Made by a program: the position numbers and the translations under genes. The notes beneath the pieces were generated by a model, which worked only from the letters and a program-made list of their open reading frames with translations, was not told the DNA's origin and made no database searches. Of a stretch of DNA of 64,000 nucleotides, positions 1 through 12,339 are shown piece by piece. Each line of letters opens with the position of its first letter. Positions within the stretch are counted from its first letter, which is position 1. This DNA is from Enoplosus armatus (taxonomy: Eukaryota; Chordata; Actinopteri; Centrarchiformes; Enoplosidae): contig NC_092192.1 in assembly GCF_043641665.1 (NCBI RefSeq), forward strand, positions 2,949,658 through 3,013,657. The letters are read 5' to 3'.

Positions 1-156
<156 letters not shown>

Positions 157-183
157 ACCCGCTGTTCATCCCAACAACACAAA

Positions 184-199
184 GGCTCTTTTAAGAGCC
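184..199 (+). promoter_or_regulatory. Histone mRNA 3' stem-loop
   Basis: The 16 bases GGCTCTTTTAAGAGCC form a perfect 6-bp stem with a 4-base loop, followed by ACCCACC. This is the canonical SLBP-binding 3'-end element of replication-dependent histone mRNAs. A purine-rich stretch (about 213-220, CTAAGAGC) lies where the U7 snRNA-binding downstream element is expected, but is only a weak match. Confidence 0.95.
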
Positions 200-2350
200 A
201 CCCACCACTTCAACTAAGAGCTCTAATCCCAATAATTCTACATGTGTTTATTTTATGCGTATATTTTCCAACGAAGTCAATATGATTATAAATAGCTTCA
301 TCTCCGTGGATGTGATATATTTTTAGCCACAAGCGGTATTTTGGTGGCGCTGTTGTCACGTTTAATGACCGACCATATGGTGCATTTAGGGTATAGCATT
401 CTTTCAGTCACACAGATGTTTCTCAAGCCAACCAGCTACTTAAAACATAAATGAACAGGATCTGTTTGTCTGTACTACCAGTTACCTACAGAGACAACAG
501 GAAAAGATTGAACTTGAATGTGGGAGACACATGACTGAAAGTTTTAGTCTATCGGCCAAAGTCACGGTATACAAAGATGTTGTATACAGCCTATGATCTC
601 AGTGACGGCTCTTCAATAAAATTTTTTTATCAAACAAAAACAGTGAAGCACTTTCACTGCTACGCAAACGTCGTAAAGACCTACACAGATGAAGGCCTCA
701 GAAACCCCAGGATGTTTGAGGACTGGCTGCAGGAGAACACTGGACATTTATTATGATGAACTCAAACATCTGAGCATTTTATTAATAGTATACTTTTACT
801 ATTACTTAAGAACTTATCACTTGTGTCATTATGTTTCACTGTGTACATTTGGTTTATTAAAACTTAAAGAGGAAGGGTTGGGTTGTTTTGTATTATGAAC
901 ATGGTGGCCCGGACATGTGAGGCAAAGGTGATAACCACGACACAACATAAACTGTTATCACAACGATTCATCCGTCCAGTTGTTTTCAGAGACATGGACT
1001 GGAGTTTTTATCCCCGATGTAAAGTGAATATACTTAATTACATTTTTGAAGATTCACTCCAAGGCAAAATTGTGTAGAAATAAAACTGTAGTCTGTTCAG
1101 TCATGCTACACTGGAGGACAAACTATCCAGACGGCCTCGTTTGGTCTTTATGGTCCACAGAGAAAAGAGAAAATTCTCACCTGAAGGTCACACACTCAAA
1201 TCTATAACCACAAAACCAACAGCTGGATTTTCATGAAACTGGCTGTGGATCATCGCCAGCAGCTGAACCCCAAACTGTCAACAACATAAGTTAAATGTCC
1301 AGGTTTACAGGGACTGTAGATGCTTGTGGTCTGCAGATAGACTCAATGTGGTGAACCCAGATCTTACTCGTCACCACCCTCTGACCAATATTCACTTCAC
1401 AGTTCAGTCCTTTCCTTAAGTGTAGACACAATAGTACCACTAGCCAGGCTGTGCCGATAGTCGCTATGTTCCAAATGGGCAGCCTGAGATCAAACTTGCC
1501 CTTTCTGGCTTAAAGAAGATAAAGTCATCAAATTCTGTATTATCCAGTGAATTAAAACACTTGTCACTGGACTTGACATTTCATTGCACTGCACGCTTGA
1601 GCGCCACAATCAAGAAATTCAACCAGAAGCTACTATTTTGTTCTACAGGACTTAGAGCACAACATGAAGCATTAGAAATACACAGATCATTAAAAACGGG
1701 CATGTTTATTACTAATAAATTGCCAGAGAAACTAGCTGAGGAGACTCCAGTGGCCTGAGGAGTATCCGGGGGGGGGGGGGGGGGGGGGGGAGCAAAAAAA
1801 AAAAAGCACACATTTAACTTCAGAGCGGTTGTTTCTAAAAACCAGTGGTACTTGACGAACACAAACTAAACCAGCATAGAAACTTAAACAATTTGCTTGC
1901 TATTAAAAAAAAAAAAAAAAAAAAAAGTGTATAGACTTTTCCCTATTACATCCCACACATCTATATGCTTTCAGATGTCAAGTTCACCTGCTAATTCACA
2001 TCATGGAAGAAAAGAAGCTTGCAGGTGGTAGTTTCAGTTTTAAGGAATCATAAGAGTTAAAATTCTCTTGACTCAACATGAAAAGGGGAAAAAATACCAA
2101 AATGTGTCATGTGGGAATGTGGAGGCACAATTCTTGAGTTATGCAGATAAAAAAAAATTTAAACTTAACCTTCCTTCATTATTACATATCACTGAATTGT
2201 GTGGCTACAAAAACACCAAGAGAAATTGATATTGAAGTTAAATTTGAACTGAATTTTAATCCTAAACCCATTCAACAACTTTTTAATCTTCCACCCCAGA
2301 CCTGGAAGCATAAAAAAAAAAAAAAAAAAAAAAAGTACTGAAAACGTTTT
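200..2350. other. Spacer between H2B and hnrnpab, no gene recognised
   Basis: AT-rich sequence between a plus-strand gene end and a minus-strand gene end. Short open frames here have no recognisable motif or splice context. It holds homopolymer tracts: G at 1768-1790 followed directly by A, A at 1905-1926 and A at 2312-2333. Confidence 0.6.
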
Positions 2351-2356
2351 TTTATT
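2351..2356 (-). promoter_or_regulatory. Candidate poly(A) signal of hnrnpab
   Basis: TTTATT on + is AATAAA on the minus strand. It lies at the end of the putative last 3'UTR exon of hnrnpab, just before the A-tract of the spacer. Confidence 0.5.
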
Positions 2357-3466
2357 TGTCAAAAAAGCTACTTTACAGCGCCAAGATTTCCAACCTGTAA
2401 AGCCAGCAAACATGTAAAATACCCTTAACAATACATTAGAATCAAAACAGGTACCAAAAAGTACAGTAAAAATTACACTTCCGATGGAAATGTGGAGGGG
2501 AAGAGAAAAAAAAAAAAACACCAAAGGGAAAAGTAAAACCTTAAAATGATGGGATAAAAAAAAGAAACAGGAAAAAAAAAAAAAAAAAAAAAAAGTTACA
2601 TTTCAGATGTTTTCTGTACAAATGGTCGTCTGTCATAAAAGGTCGAGTCCGGCCCAGTGTGTCAGTCCAGCCGTCGGTCTCACTGGATCACTGGAGTCCT
2701 GAGGGATGAAAACACAACGTGGTCACAAAACACTTCAGATCTAAAAACACATTACTGACAAAGCTGCACTTTGAAAAATGATTCACAAACAAGTTTCCTT
2801 CAAGAAGGCTTTTACAACTTCTATTAACTGAAAAGGTTTGCAAGTTGTTTTAAATACGATTATACCACTTTAGGGCTGATCATTGACAGATGTTACTGCA
2901 ACTTTTGAATTTTATTTTCACCGAAAATATTAACATGTTCAGTGAAAAGCATGGAGAGAGAATATGATTTGTAGGCCCAGGCATCTGTGTAGTGCCACAA
3001 TGCACAATATTTATAAAATGGTATGTTGTAACACATTTGACCTTAATCGAAATATAAAAACAACAAGCTACAATTTCAGATAAATACACAAAACTAGACC
3101 CAACAAGTCAGGCCAGGGACCCTTGTTGCAGCTCTCGGTCTATAAAAAAGGCAAAAAATAACCCCCAAAATTATAAAACTTAGTAAAAAGTACAGCTTTA
3201 CAACATGGCAGTCAACAGCGGTCAGTGAATAACAGTCTGACACCTTTAAAATTTGGTATAGGGTCAAAATGTTCTGCATCTCCAGTTCAGATGGACAGCT
3301 CTGCAGGCTGGGACTGTTTACCAGCTGTCAGCTCTAAAACCTAAACTATGGAGGTCATGTGTATGCATGTGTTTGGGCTTTAGGTGCTTGTGCTCATGAG
3401 CAGCGTGTCAGTATGTAAAAGGAGGTTAGTTATAGCCATGGCATACCTTGCACCACCATGTGATCA
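2357..3466 (-). other. hnrnpab: hnrnpab 3'UTR with a spliced intron
   Basis: The terminal coding exon continues 20 bases past the stop and meets a good donor (GCAAG|gtatgcc, exon edge 3447). A matching acceptor (catccctcag|GACTCC) sits with its exon edge at 2698. This predicts a 748-base intron wholly inside the 3'UTR and a final non-coding exon from 2698 down to the poly(A) signal near 2351. The stop is about 20 bases upstream of the junction, too close to trigger ordinary nonsense-mediated decay. hnRNP D-type genes are known for spliced 3'UTRs. Positions 2573-2594 hold another A-tract. Confidence 0.6.
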
Positions 3467-6400
3467 TCAGTATGGCTTGTAGCTGGTCTGGTGTGCCCCC
3501 CCTCGTCTGGGGGTTTTGCCATAGCTCGCATTGCCCTGGTCTGTGGGGCAGAGAGGACAGACAGGTCAGACACACAGACAGGTTTGTGCCGAGTACAGAA
3601 TCAGAAAGCTGTTAGCTTAGTATGAAGATGGGAAGCAGAGGGAAACTGTTAGCCTAGCTTGGGCCAACAGGAAAGAAAAATACACCTTTCAACACCTCTA
3701 AAAAAGCAGACGTAACAGGTTTTTGTGGAGAAAAGGAGTTAGAAACACTGAGCTGACACATGCTGCAGCCATCTGATGAACAGTTTCTATGCTGCGTGTG
3801 GGCTGCCAGACGTGGCCAGTGAGCACAGGTTTTGGATTCTGTACAGGCATGACCGCACCAAACCTGGCAACCCCTCTGTTATGAAAATACTTATGTAAAA
3901 GTGAGATTTGGTAATTCAAGAGGGAGTTATGTGGCAACTATTTGCTTGTGTACTGATACATGTCAGCTTTGTGTGTCATATTTTCACTTTGAAGAAAGCC
4001 AGGACAGCAGAGTTTGTGTGTGTACTCACTGTAGTCATATCCGGGACCATATCCATAGTATCCAGAAGAATAGTCGTAGTTGCCATAGCCGCCTCCGTAG
4101 CCCCCACCATAGCTTTGATTACCATATCCTTGGTTCCAGTGGTTTCCGTAGCCCTGGTTCCAGCCCTGGCTCTGACCTGAGACACAATACGGATGCTTCA
4201 AGTCTCCAAAGTGAAAATTAAACTTAAAAAAGGTGGTTTTTGGGTCAACGGAAGTGTTTTTCTCCCATTAAAACGTTTGTTTTTTTTAATCAAGGGTCTA
4301 AGGATAAAGGGTGTCATATGTAAAGATTGTGAAACCCCTTGATGCAATTTGTGATTTTGAGCAGATCCATGAAAGAACTGTAGTCTTTTTCTCTAAGCAC
4401 ATCAAATTTGTGGGGACGGTGGCATTTTTCACATGTTCTTATATACAATTTTGATATCGCCTTCTGCTCTCCAGCCAGTAAAATGTGATAACAGAATCTG
4501 GGGCAACCATCCACTCATCCTTTACTACATAAACCCCAGGAGACATGGTGCAGATTCCTCTTCCTTACCGCCACGGCCCCTGCCTCCCCGGCCTCCATAA
4601 CCACCGCCGCCACCCCCACGTCCTGCTCCATACTGCTGCTGCTGGTACACCTCCTTAGGCTGGGCGATCTTCAGCTCACACTGTGGAGGAGACGGAAACT
4701 CTTAAAATCCTAAAACAGCTCACGATACAAATGTAACAATGCGTTCATCTGTCATCATTTCAACAGTGTAGGCGGTCACAGAGGCATTTTTAATGTCACA
4801 CTACAGAGAAGCACCATGATGAATTTATCAAATATTTGCATGCAGTGTTCATCTGCAAAGCAGCTTTAGGCGTCAGATACATGTAGTGAAAGTCGAGCCT
4901 CTAAATGAATGTGTGATATCCAAGTATTTTCATTTAGTACGCTACGTTGTTACAGCAAATGTGTTTTTCCAGCATTTCCCTGCAAATACTCATCACATGG
5001 CTGCTTAAATGTTCCTGTTCAACAGGCAGAACGTCATTATGGTGGGGTTTTTTAAAGTTTAACAGTGCTGTCCTGAAAACTATATTCCTCATGATCCTTG
5101 GTCACACTGCAGGGTCCTACATAAAAAGGTAGCTGAGACAGCAGTGACGACCTGCCAGTTGCAAGGCAGTATCACGAATGACACAACTGAGATAAAAGTG
5201 TGTAGGTACCCTGCCACCCTGGATGTTGTGGTATTTCTTCTCCAGACACTTCTTGACACTGGCTTCATCTTTGTATGTGATGAAGATGAAACCCCTCCTT
5301 TTCTTTGATTTGGGATCGATGGGTAGCTCAATGGTTTCAATCTAGAAGGAGAAGAGGACGGAGATGCTCATGTTTAGCGTTTAAAAAAAACAAAAACAAA
5401 CACATTGTTGTTTAGCAGATGTTTTCTACTGGTTGGCAGACCAAAACCAGTCCAACTGCAGTTTTCTGTTAAGTCTCGTCCAATGACTAAATCACACCCA
5501 ACATTTAGGTTGAACTTTTACGGCTTACATTATAACTTTTTCAAAAGGCAAATATATAGACTTGGAATAATTAACAATCTAACTTATGATAAAAGTAGTT
5601 TTCCATAGGAAGACTCTCCTGTAATTGGTTTCAATCAGTCACTGTTCATGAGCTTAATTAGGCTCAAGGATTAGACCAATTAAACAACAAAGTCGGGTGG
5701 CAGTCAAGGACTACAAAGGGAGGAATGGGGTCTGCGGTGCACCATGTGCAATGCTGGTGATTTTATCATGGCTTTATCTGTTAAAACTGACCTCTCCAAA
5801 TGCCCCGAAATATTCCCTGATGGTGTCCTCCGTCGCCTCAGGATTCAGACCCCCAACAAAGATCTTCTTAACTGGCTCCTTCTTCATGGCCATCGCCTTC
5901 TTGGGGTCAATCGTACGTCCGTCCAGTCTGTGTTCCTTTTGTTCCAGCACCTGCAGACGCACACACACAGCAATGGTGAATCAAAAGCCTGGACGCATCG
6001 CATGACATCTCATGTAACGGTCTACAGAAGTGACGTTTAGTCTGGCGTGGCAACATTTGTGAAGAGTGACACACAGTTCAATTATTTTGAGCAAAGCAAG
6101 AGATCAACATGACTACTTTGTCTGTGGTCCACTTTAAGAACTAAATTAAAATTGAATTAGATGTCAATCAAAACATGCTAAACAGACGTATCTGCTAGTA
6201 ACACGTGTTGACGTAAAAGCCTGCCGTTTACGTATAAAAGCACTTTAGTAATGAGGATACATGTGAAACAGCTGTCAGGTAAGCAGAGCAACAGACCTTG
6301 TCCACGCTGGAGGCCTCTTTGAAGAGAACGAAGCCAAAACCTCGGGATCGGCCAGTGTTGGAGTCCATCTTGATGGTGCAATCCGACACCTCGCCGAACT

Positions 6401-7027
6401 TAATGAAGTAATCTTTCAGGTCTTTTTTACTCGTGTCCCAGCTCAGGCCGCCCACGAACATTTTACTGCAAACACAGGTGGATACATTGCTGTTTATTTC
6501 TTACTTGATTTGTTGCAAGTCACTTATTTATATGTCATTACTCTAGTCTCCGCCCAAAATCTTTTCCCTCTGCCCTTATTTCCCCTCATTTGACATCCTT
6601 GCTTTCAGTTGCATAAGTTCATGCACAAGTTTCTTAGGAGGGTCAACTGGAAAGATGGACTAGCCATACTTAATACTTAATTCCGCCACAAGTGAACCTG
6701 TTGTATATTTTTACTGAATACCAAAAAGGTGCTCATACATACTAAGTGTGACGGGTCTCTGGGAAACTAAACAACGTACCCAGCGTCCTCCTCTCCTTTG
6801 CTGGCATCAATCTTGCCTCCATCTGTGCCATTGTCCTGGCCGTCCGGGCCATCCTGGCATTCCTGGTCGTCCAGGCATTCCTGGTCATCCGGGCATTCCT
6901 GGTCGTCCAGGCATTCCGGGTCTTCCTCTCCACCCATCAGCTCCTGCTCGGCTCCGTTCTGGTCTTCCTCTCCCTCGTTGCCGTTTTGGTCCGATGTCTC
7001 CATGAGTAGACTCTCAGCGTCTGCCAT
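3467..7027 (-). CDS. hnrnpab: hnRNP A/B (two-RRM RNA-binding protein)
   Basis: Coding exons on minus: 6780-7027, 6297-6465, 5792-5950, 5210-5341, 4569-4680, 4030-4176, 3467-3540. They sum to 1041 bases, 346 residues. The start ATG (MADAESLL) follows a spliced 5'UTR. Residues 1-82 form an acidic leader. RRM1 begins [20 protein letters not shown] (RNP2 MFVGGL, RNP1 RGFGFVLF). RRM2 begins [21 protein letters not shown] (RNP1 RRGFIFITY). An RGG/GY-rich tail follows, ending SYKPY. This layout and the linker [20 protein letters not shown] identify hnRNP A/B rather than hnRNP D. The family binds AU/G-rich RNA and acts in nuclear mRNA processing, transport and translation. Exon 6 (GY-rich) is the family's alternatively used exon. 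The leader is unusual in holding a Cys-containing acidic repeat (see findings). Confidence 0.96.
3605..3670 (-). mobile_element. MITE-like repeat, partial copy 1
   Basis: Inside the hnrnpab last coding intron. It reads, in reverse orientation, gttagcttagtatgaagatg...ggaaactgttagcctagctt, the core of the repeat family described at 10936-11276. The ends are lost. Confidence 0.55.
6848..6923 (-). repeat. hnrnpab: In-frame 18-bp tandem repeat in hnrnpab exon 1
   Basis: About four copies of an 18-base unit (on +, gcattcctggtcgtccag with small changes) encode repeats of the form ECLDDQ / ECPDDQ in the acidic N-terminal leader. The unit is a multiple of three, so copy-number change would keep the frame. 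Confidence 0.85.
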
Positions 7028-8340
7028 TCTGACGGTGGGCTTTTAAAGAGACTGAAATAGGAAAAGAAACTTTGTATGATCCCGGAGATGAATGAAAACT
7101 AGCCAACGCAGCAGCAAATAATAAAAAGTCTCATTCTTACAAACAGTACAAACAAACAAATTACTTCATCAGGAGGACAGCAGGACAGTGTAAGGTCTGA
7201 TTACCATTTGCCTTGTGGCTGGCAATAAAGGTACATATGTATTTTCTCTTATTTCATCTTTAATTCTTCTTTAACCTAAACAATTTACTACTGCCAAAAA
7301 CTACTTATAACAACCGACACAGAGTGAACAAGAACAAGGCTTTGGGGGGAGCTTGAGGTCTGGGCCAGAGAACAGTTGTCCATTTGTTAATTCAACCTTG
7401 CATAACACATTTTGGTAAATACAAGAGGAACCAATACATTCAAATAGCTTTATTTATAATTTCTCTACTTCTATGCCTACTTTAAATGACAACATTCAGT
7501 GGAACATCGCAAAGGCTAATAAAATGCTACAATAGCTGAGACCGTTTCAATGCTAACATTGTTCCTCTGCAAGGAAAGGTTACTTTGTTATTTTGTAAAG
7601 TGTACCATATCCTTCATATTTTGGTAGCCTTAAAACTAACCTAACGTTGGCATTGTGAAGGTAATAGACAGTGCACACTGTTGCGTGTTTTTGTGTTCGT
7701 TAAGACTTTGTTAGCTAACAAAAAGCAATAATCCGGCGTGAATTGCCATGTTCAGTGTTCAAGCGGACCGCGCTTTGCTTCGTTGCCGCTCAGTGCAGAG
7801 TGCAGGCCCGGCTAATAGCTAGCAAGCTGAACCTGAATCAAATAATACAAGTAAAACCCCAGCAAGCGCAGCAAATAAAACCCCAATAAACGCCCTAAAG
7901 CACAATTGCTTATTTTCTACTTCAATCGATGAACTGACCATCCACTCAGCGCAATAACCGCGTTAACGGATTTAGCACCACTGCGGCTAACAGACAACTA
8001 GCTAGCTAGCTAGATTTACTGCTAACAAATAACACACATCACAGATAAAAACAGGGCGACAGCAAAGACCACAATTAAATCAATGGCGGTCTAAAAATAA
8101 ACTTCCCCGCCTGTATTTAAAGTCAGAAACAAAAACAAGAAAGTGTACTTACTTTAAGGGGGAAAAAAATACCGGAGACGCCGACTCGCTGCTCAAAATG
8201 GACACTCTCCAAATTCGCCGCTAACTCGTGGCAAGATATATACGACCGGATGTGACCCCGCGCAGGGGGACGTCGTAATAAGAAAGCCTGTGATTGGACA
8301 TTTGGGTCACTTGCGCGAATGAAGATATTATGTTATTGGC
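7028..8340 (-). promoter_or_regulatory. hnrnpab: hnrnpab 5'UTR, 5'UTR intron and promoter
   Basis: Twenty-four bases above the ATG lies an acceptor (cctatttcag, exon edge 7051). A strong donor, read on minus as gtaagt, ends an upstream non-coding exon at 8153. Between them is an intron of about 1.1 kb with no coding signal. The GC-rich stretch near 8170-8280 is the likely start region. Two CCAAT boxes in the gene's orientation (ATTGG on + at 8293-8297 and 8335-8339) lie just upstream. No TATA box is evident. The transcription start was inferred from layout. Confidence 0.6.
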
Positions 8341-9454
8341 TGATTGACTGACGCACTGATGACAAACAAATACAACAGGCAAATGTTCTTCCTACTTCCT
8401 GTCCTCTTACCGTTCCCCGAGCTGTTGTTTGATAATGAATTATATTTTAATCGATGTGCCACTGTGTGCGGTGTATTAATGCCATGACAACTGCTAATCT
8501 AAAAACTGTTATGTCTTTATTTTGCTCGACAAGTAAGAAATGACTCGAGCAGCTTCAAAAGTGAAACAGTTGTTTACTGCAGATTCGTCTGTCTGCGCAG
8601 TTTCTGTTGCAGTAACCAACAGTGACTGTCTGTCATAGTAACACTGATTAGACTGTTTGATAGCTCAAGATGTTTTTATTGTTTGCAGTTGTAACAAACA
8701 AATTATAATGTTTCCATAGAAATAAATTACTCACAACAAGGGGGTTAATAATCCTCTGTTAGGCCATATTACAGGTTTCCTCAATGAATTTCATGCACTT
8801 TTGCCATCTTCTAACACTGCAAATGCTGTGATGCAATTATAACTCAGCTTTGAATGATTTCTGGTTCTTTTCACACTTACCTTTTCATATGACAACAACA
8901 TAGAAAGGTTTTGTTCCATAAAAATGTACAAACTCAAATGTCACACTCAGAGGTCATGACCTTGGCCTGTGATTGCATCTAAGGTGTCTGAGCAGGGACA
9001 ATGTTACAGTAGGTGTGATGTGGATGCAGGTTTGAACTTGTGATTTGATGCACTACGTTAATAAAAGAGGTTGTTTTTGTCATTTTTCTGTCTTGAAGGA
9101 GGATTTGTTTGGTTGTAGTATTTTCTTTACAGACGCCAGTATGTGATTTTGATGATTCTAAGAAGAATTTGGAGAAGACAGCAAATTTTGGAGCATGGAT
9201 TTGCTGTTTTGCAAATGGTTGTGGATGAATGTTTGTGTCACCTATTCACAAAGTGTGTTTTTTTTGTTTATTTGTTTCTAAAAATGCATCAAAACTACTG
9301 GGAAAAACTGAAAAATCCTAATCGGTAACAGGAATATAATTCTGGCTGAGAAATACTAAATACTTTATATACTTACTTTAATTCGTTGAGAGAGATGAGG
9401 CTGCACCAAATGACGTGCAGCTGAAATTAACGATGATATATACAGGCAAAGCCA
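8341..9454. other. Intergenic, nothing recognised
   Basis: AT-rich sequence upstream of hnrnpab. I see no exon with splice context, no RNA gene and no clear repeat before the LINE copy at 9455. Confidence 0.5.
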
Positions 9455-9972
9455 CAAGATGTATGCACAAGCAAACATTCTCTCACACAGTTTAGTTTGT
9501 GTACAGATGGATGAAGCCGTCTCTGTTCAGAGCGTATTATACACCACTCTATACTGCACACTTGTGGTCAAACTACAAAAAAGCAAGCTTACAGAGACTT
9601 CAAGTGGTTTATAATGATGCCATGAGATTATTATTTAAGAGACCTGGATGGCGTAGTGCAAGTGAAATGTTTGTGGCTGCAGGAGTCAATACTTTCCAAA
9701 CGGTCTTAAGAAATCTCATAAATAAATGTATCATCCGGCTTAATGACTCTGAAAATGAAATCATCTTGGTTTTAAACATAAGGTTTAGTGCTACACCCTA
9801 ACAATCACAGCTGTGCAGACATTAGTACAGTATTAATGTTAGACATTAATATATATTTTTTTCTTTTTTAAACTATGATCATTAATTCTGCTTTTGTATG
9901 TACTTTATTCTTTGTAATGTCCTGTCTTTTATCTGGACCCTGAGTCTGAAATAAAGTTTGATTGATTGATTA
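9455..9972 (+). mobile_element. LINE 3' end, copy A (non-LTR retrotransposon, 5'-truncated)
   Basis: An open frame ends at 9801 with the C-terminal region of a LINE reverse-transcriptase protein: segments such as AHLWSNYKKASLQRLQVVYN and DAMRLLFKRPGWRSASEMF match the tail seen in CR1/L2/jockey-type fish elements. It is followed by a 3'UTR with AATAAA and a short TGATTGATTGATT tail. The endonuclease and RT catalytic domains are absent, so it is a dead fragment. A second copy lies inverted at 60958-61472 and begins at the same internal point. Clade assignment is inference. Confidence 0.8.
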
Positions 9973-10934
9973 TTAAATGTTGTAAAAACATGTGAGAGTG
10001 CTGTGGTCACATGAAACAGAGCAAAACTGGCCAATCCCGGGGCTCAGGGCGAATGTTTACTGCTGCCACTGACTGCTTCACCCCGGCAACATCAACTTTA
10101 CCTGCCAGCCAGGGGCAAGTCGAGGCATGACCTGAGACTGAGCTGTGGAGACGGTTGTGTGTCTCCAGCAGTGGTCACTTGTGAACTGAGTGGTGAGAAC
10201 TGCAGCAACCACAGGTAGGATCACAGCACTCATCCATCCACATATACACACCTTTTATACAGGACAGCACCAATAGTTCTCTTCAGAAACAGCTGCTGCT
10301 ACAAACATTTTTCAAGTTTTTGTTAATCCAATCCTGGGGCCGTGAATGGGCAACTGTAGAGCCCAGCAGCCGCAAAACTCAACAGATGTTTGGATGTTCA
10401 ACATGTTCATAGACAGCCAGTCAGAGTTCTGCTTCCTTCCAGTGTGATTCAGCTTCACGAAGACCCTGAAATTCCCCAAAAAAAAGTTCAAAACTGGAAT
10501 AAACATCTGAAAATCATTGGAGGCTGGCCATATTAACTTTTTAAAATGCCAGTGTCATATAAACTAATGACAAACATTGGCCTGTTCCCAGTGTGACAGA
10601 GAGTGAAAGTGAAGGCACTGTATTTGAACACTGTATACCTGTATAACTGTATGACACATCTTTTTCCTCACCCAACATATTCTTCTGTAATAAATGAACA
10701 CTTACTTTCATAGTTAAAAAGATCCTGCTGATGTCAGACCTCCAGTCTGGGAGCTCTTAAGGGTTTGATAAATTACTTAAGGGATATTTAGGGATATTAA
10801 TTATTTATTATATATTCTTTTGTTTGTTTTGTTGTTCATATTTCTGTGTTTGTAAGTTGCTTTCTTTTGGATTTTTGTGTTTGTCCTTATAGCAAATGAG
10901 GTGGCTGGATATTATATCAAAACTGTAATAAAGT
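9973..10934. other. Intergenic, no gene assigned
   Basis: Between the LINE tail and the MITE. A Cys-containing open stretch at about 10050-10212 ends at a donor-like AG|gtagg, but has no start, acceptor or recognisable family (see rejected items). Confidence 0.4.
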
Positions 10935-10935
10935 C

Positions 10936-11276
10936 TTAAAGGAATAGTTCTGGCTGAGACCAGCAACTTCCTGGATGGAGTCTCAGCTGGTTGCAGAGCC
11001 AGAAAACCCCTAAAAAATGGCAAATTGTTTTTGGACTTCTGATCAAACAAGATGTAACGTGTTAATTAGTGAACTTTATTGTTGCCGATAGGTTTCTTTT
11101 GGACAAAGCCAGGTTAGCTGTTTTCCCCTCTTTCCAGTCTTTGTGCTAAGCTAAGCTACCTGGCTGCTGGCTGTAGCCTCATATTTACCGCACAAACATG
11201 AGTGGTAGCATCTTCTCATGGAAGTCTTCCCAGAAAGCAAATGAGCTTATTTCCCAAAACATTGAGCTATTCCTTC
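10936..11276 (+). mobile_element. MITE-like dispersed repeat, copy 2
   Basis: Starts TTAA-AGGAATAGTTC and ends GAGCTATTCCTT, so the ends are inverted repeats. The core holds gtgctaagctaagctacc followed by a conserved catatttac segment. The same core and ends recur at 13481-13754 and 31190-31490, with partial copies at about 3605-3670 and 28028-28090. No coding capacity is present. The intact copies abut TTAA, so a piggyBac-type origin is possible but inferred. Confidence 0.75.
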
Positions 11277-12023
11277 ACGGGATTATCAATGTATTCTAAT
11301 TGCATCAGTTGCTGTCAAACACCTGTGAACATCCTTTTATATTCCTAGAAGTGATCCTCTTATTTCACCGTTTCATGAATAGTTACATTTTCTTACATAG
11401 CCTGAAACATCTCTTCAGTTCAGCACGAAGATGATCAGCTGGGTCTAACTCACCTAGCCAGGACGCTCCAGGCTGCCTCAGTGTGACTTCAACTTTAACC
11501 CTTCATGCAAAAACAAATGCTGAATCGGTTTGTCTGTATGCATCTACCGTGGCTCTTCTCTCAGCATTTCCTGCAGTATTAGTGTTTTCTGATGGTGAAT
11601 GGGGTTGCTGTGTAGGCAGTGTTGTTAGCTGATTGTTCTTACACACCAATCACTAACTACACTACCAGTACAACCACCACCACACACACAACCACTGAGC
11701 CACATCAGCTTCCAGACAAAGCTGCATTTAGATGCATGTCTGCAGCAGATTACACTGAACAAAAGGGAAATCAAACGGAGCACCGTCTGCACTTCCTGTT
11801 GAGATGTTACACAAATGGCTTTTCACAATTGTGAAATCTAAATGATTTTAAAAAATACAAACAAGGTTGTGCTATGCTACCATTGTCATTGCATACATGT
11901 TGTCCTACCTCAGAGTAATTTCTTTCAGAATTAAAAAAAAGTATTAGCTCATTGAGTATCCTGATGTTTTAACAAAATGAACCAAAACACTTCAGAACAA
12001 CCAGCAGAGCTGACACGGACGCA
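11277..12023. other. Intergenic, nothing recognised
   Basis: No exon or RNA gene is evident. A short Thr/His-rich open frame near 11650-11700 comes from ACC/CAC low-complexity DNA. Confidence 0.5.
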
Positions 12024-12029
12024 TTTATT
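12024..12029 (-). promoter_or_regulatory. Candidate poly(A) signal of the BTG-family gene
   Basis: TTTATT on + (AATAAA on minus) lies 311 bases past the stop of the BTG-family gene, giving a plausible short 3'UTR of 12.0-12.34 kb. Confidence 0.5.
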
Positions 12030-12339
12030 TCTTTTCATTGACAGTTCAATGTTACTTTATTCACACTTACTTTAATTTTAAAAACACATTTAGAGGGGGA
12101 ATTATTTAAAATACTTGAATATTTCAAAGTTTAAAAACATGCTTAAACAGCATTATTTTAAATCATTAACACTTGTACGAATAATAAACATATCCTTTAA
12201 AGATACAAAAACTGTCCTGAAACTTTTTTTCCCCGCAAACAGGGTCTATGGTGCTTTGATCCGGCATCATGGCTGCCGTTCCTGCTCCAGTCCCGAGGAG
12301 TAACCCATTTCTGGTTCCATGTTGAAGGCTCGTCTCACT

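Noticed and set aside
2189..2524. Phe-rich minus-strand ORF
   Set aside because: Arises from poly-A/poly-T tracts at the hnrnpab 3' end.
10050..10212. Cys-containing open stretch (RLSCGDGCVSPAVVTCELSG) ending at AG|gtagg on +
   Set aside because: No acceptor, start or partner exon and no recognised family; may be chance or an old repeat.
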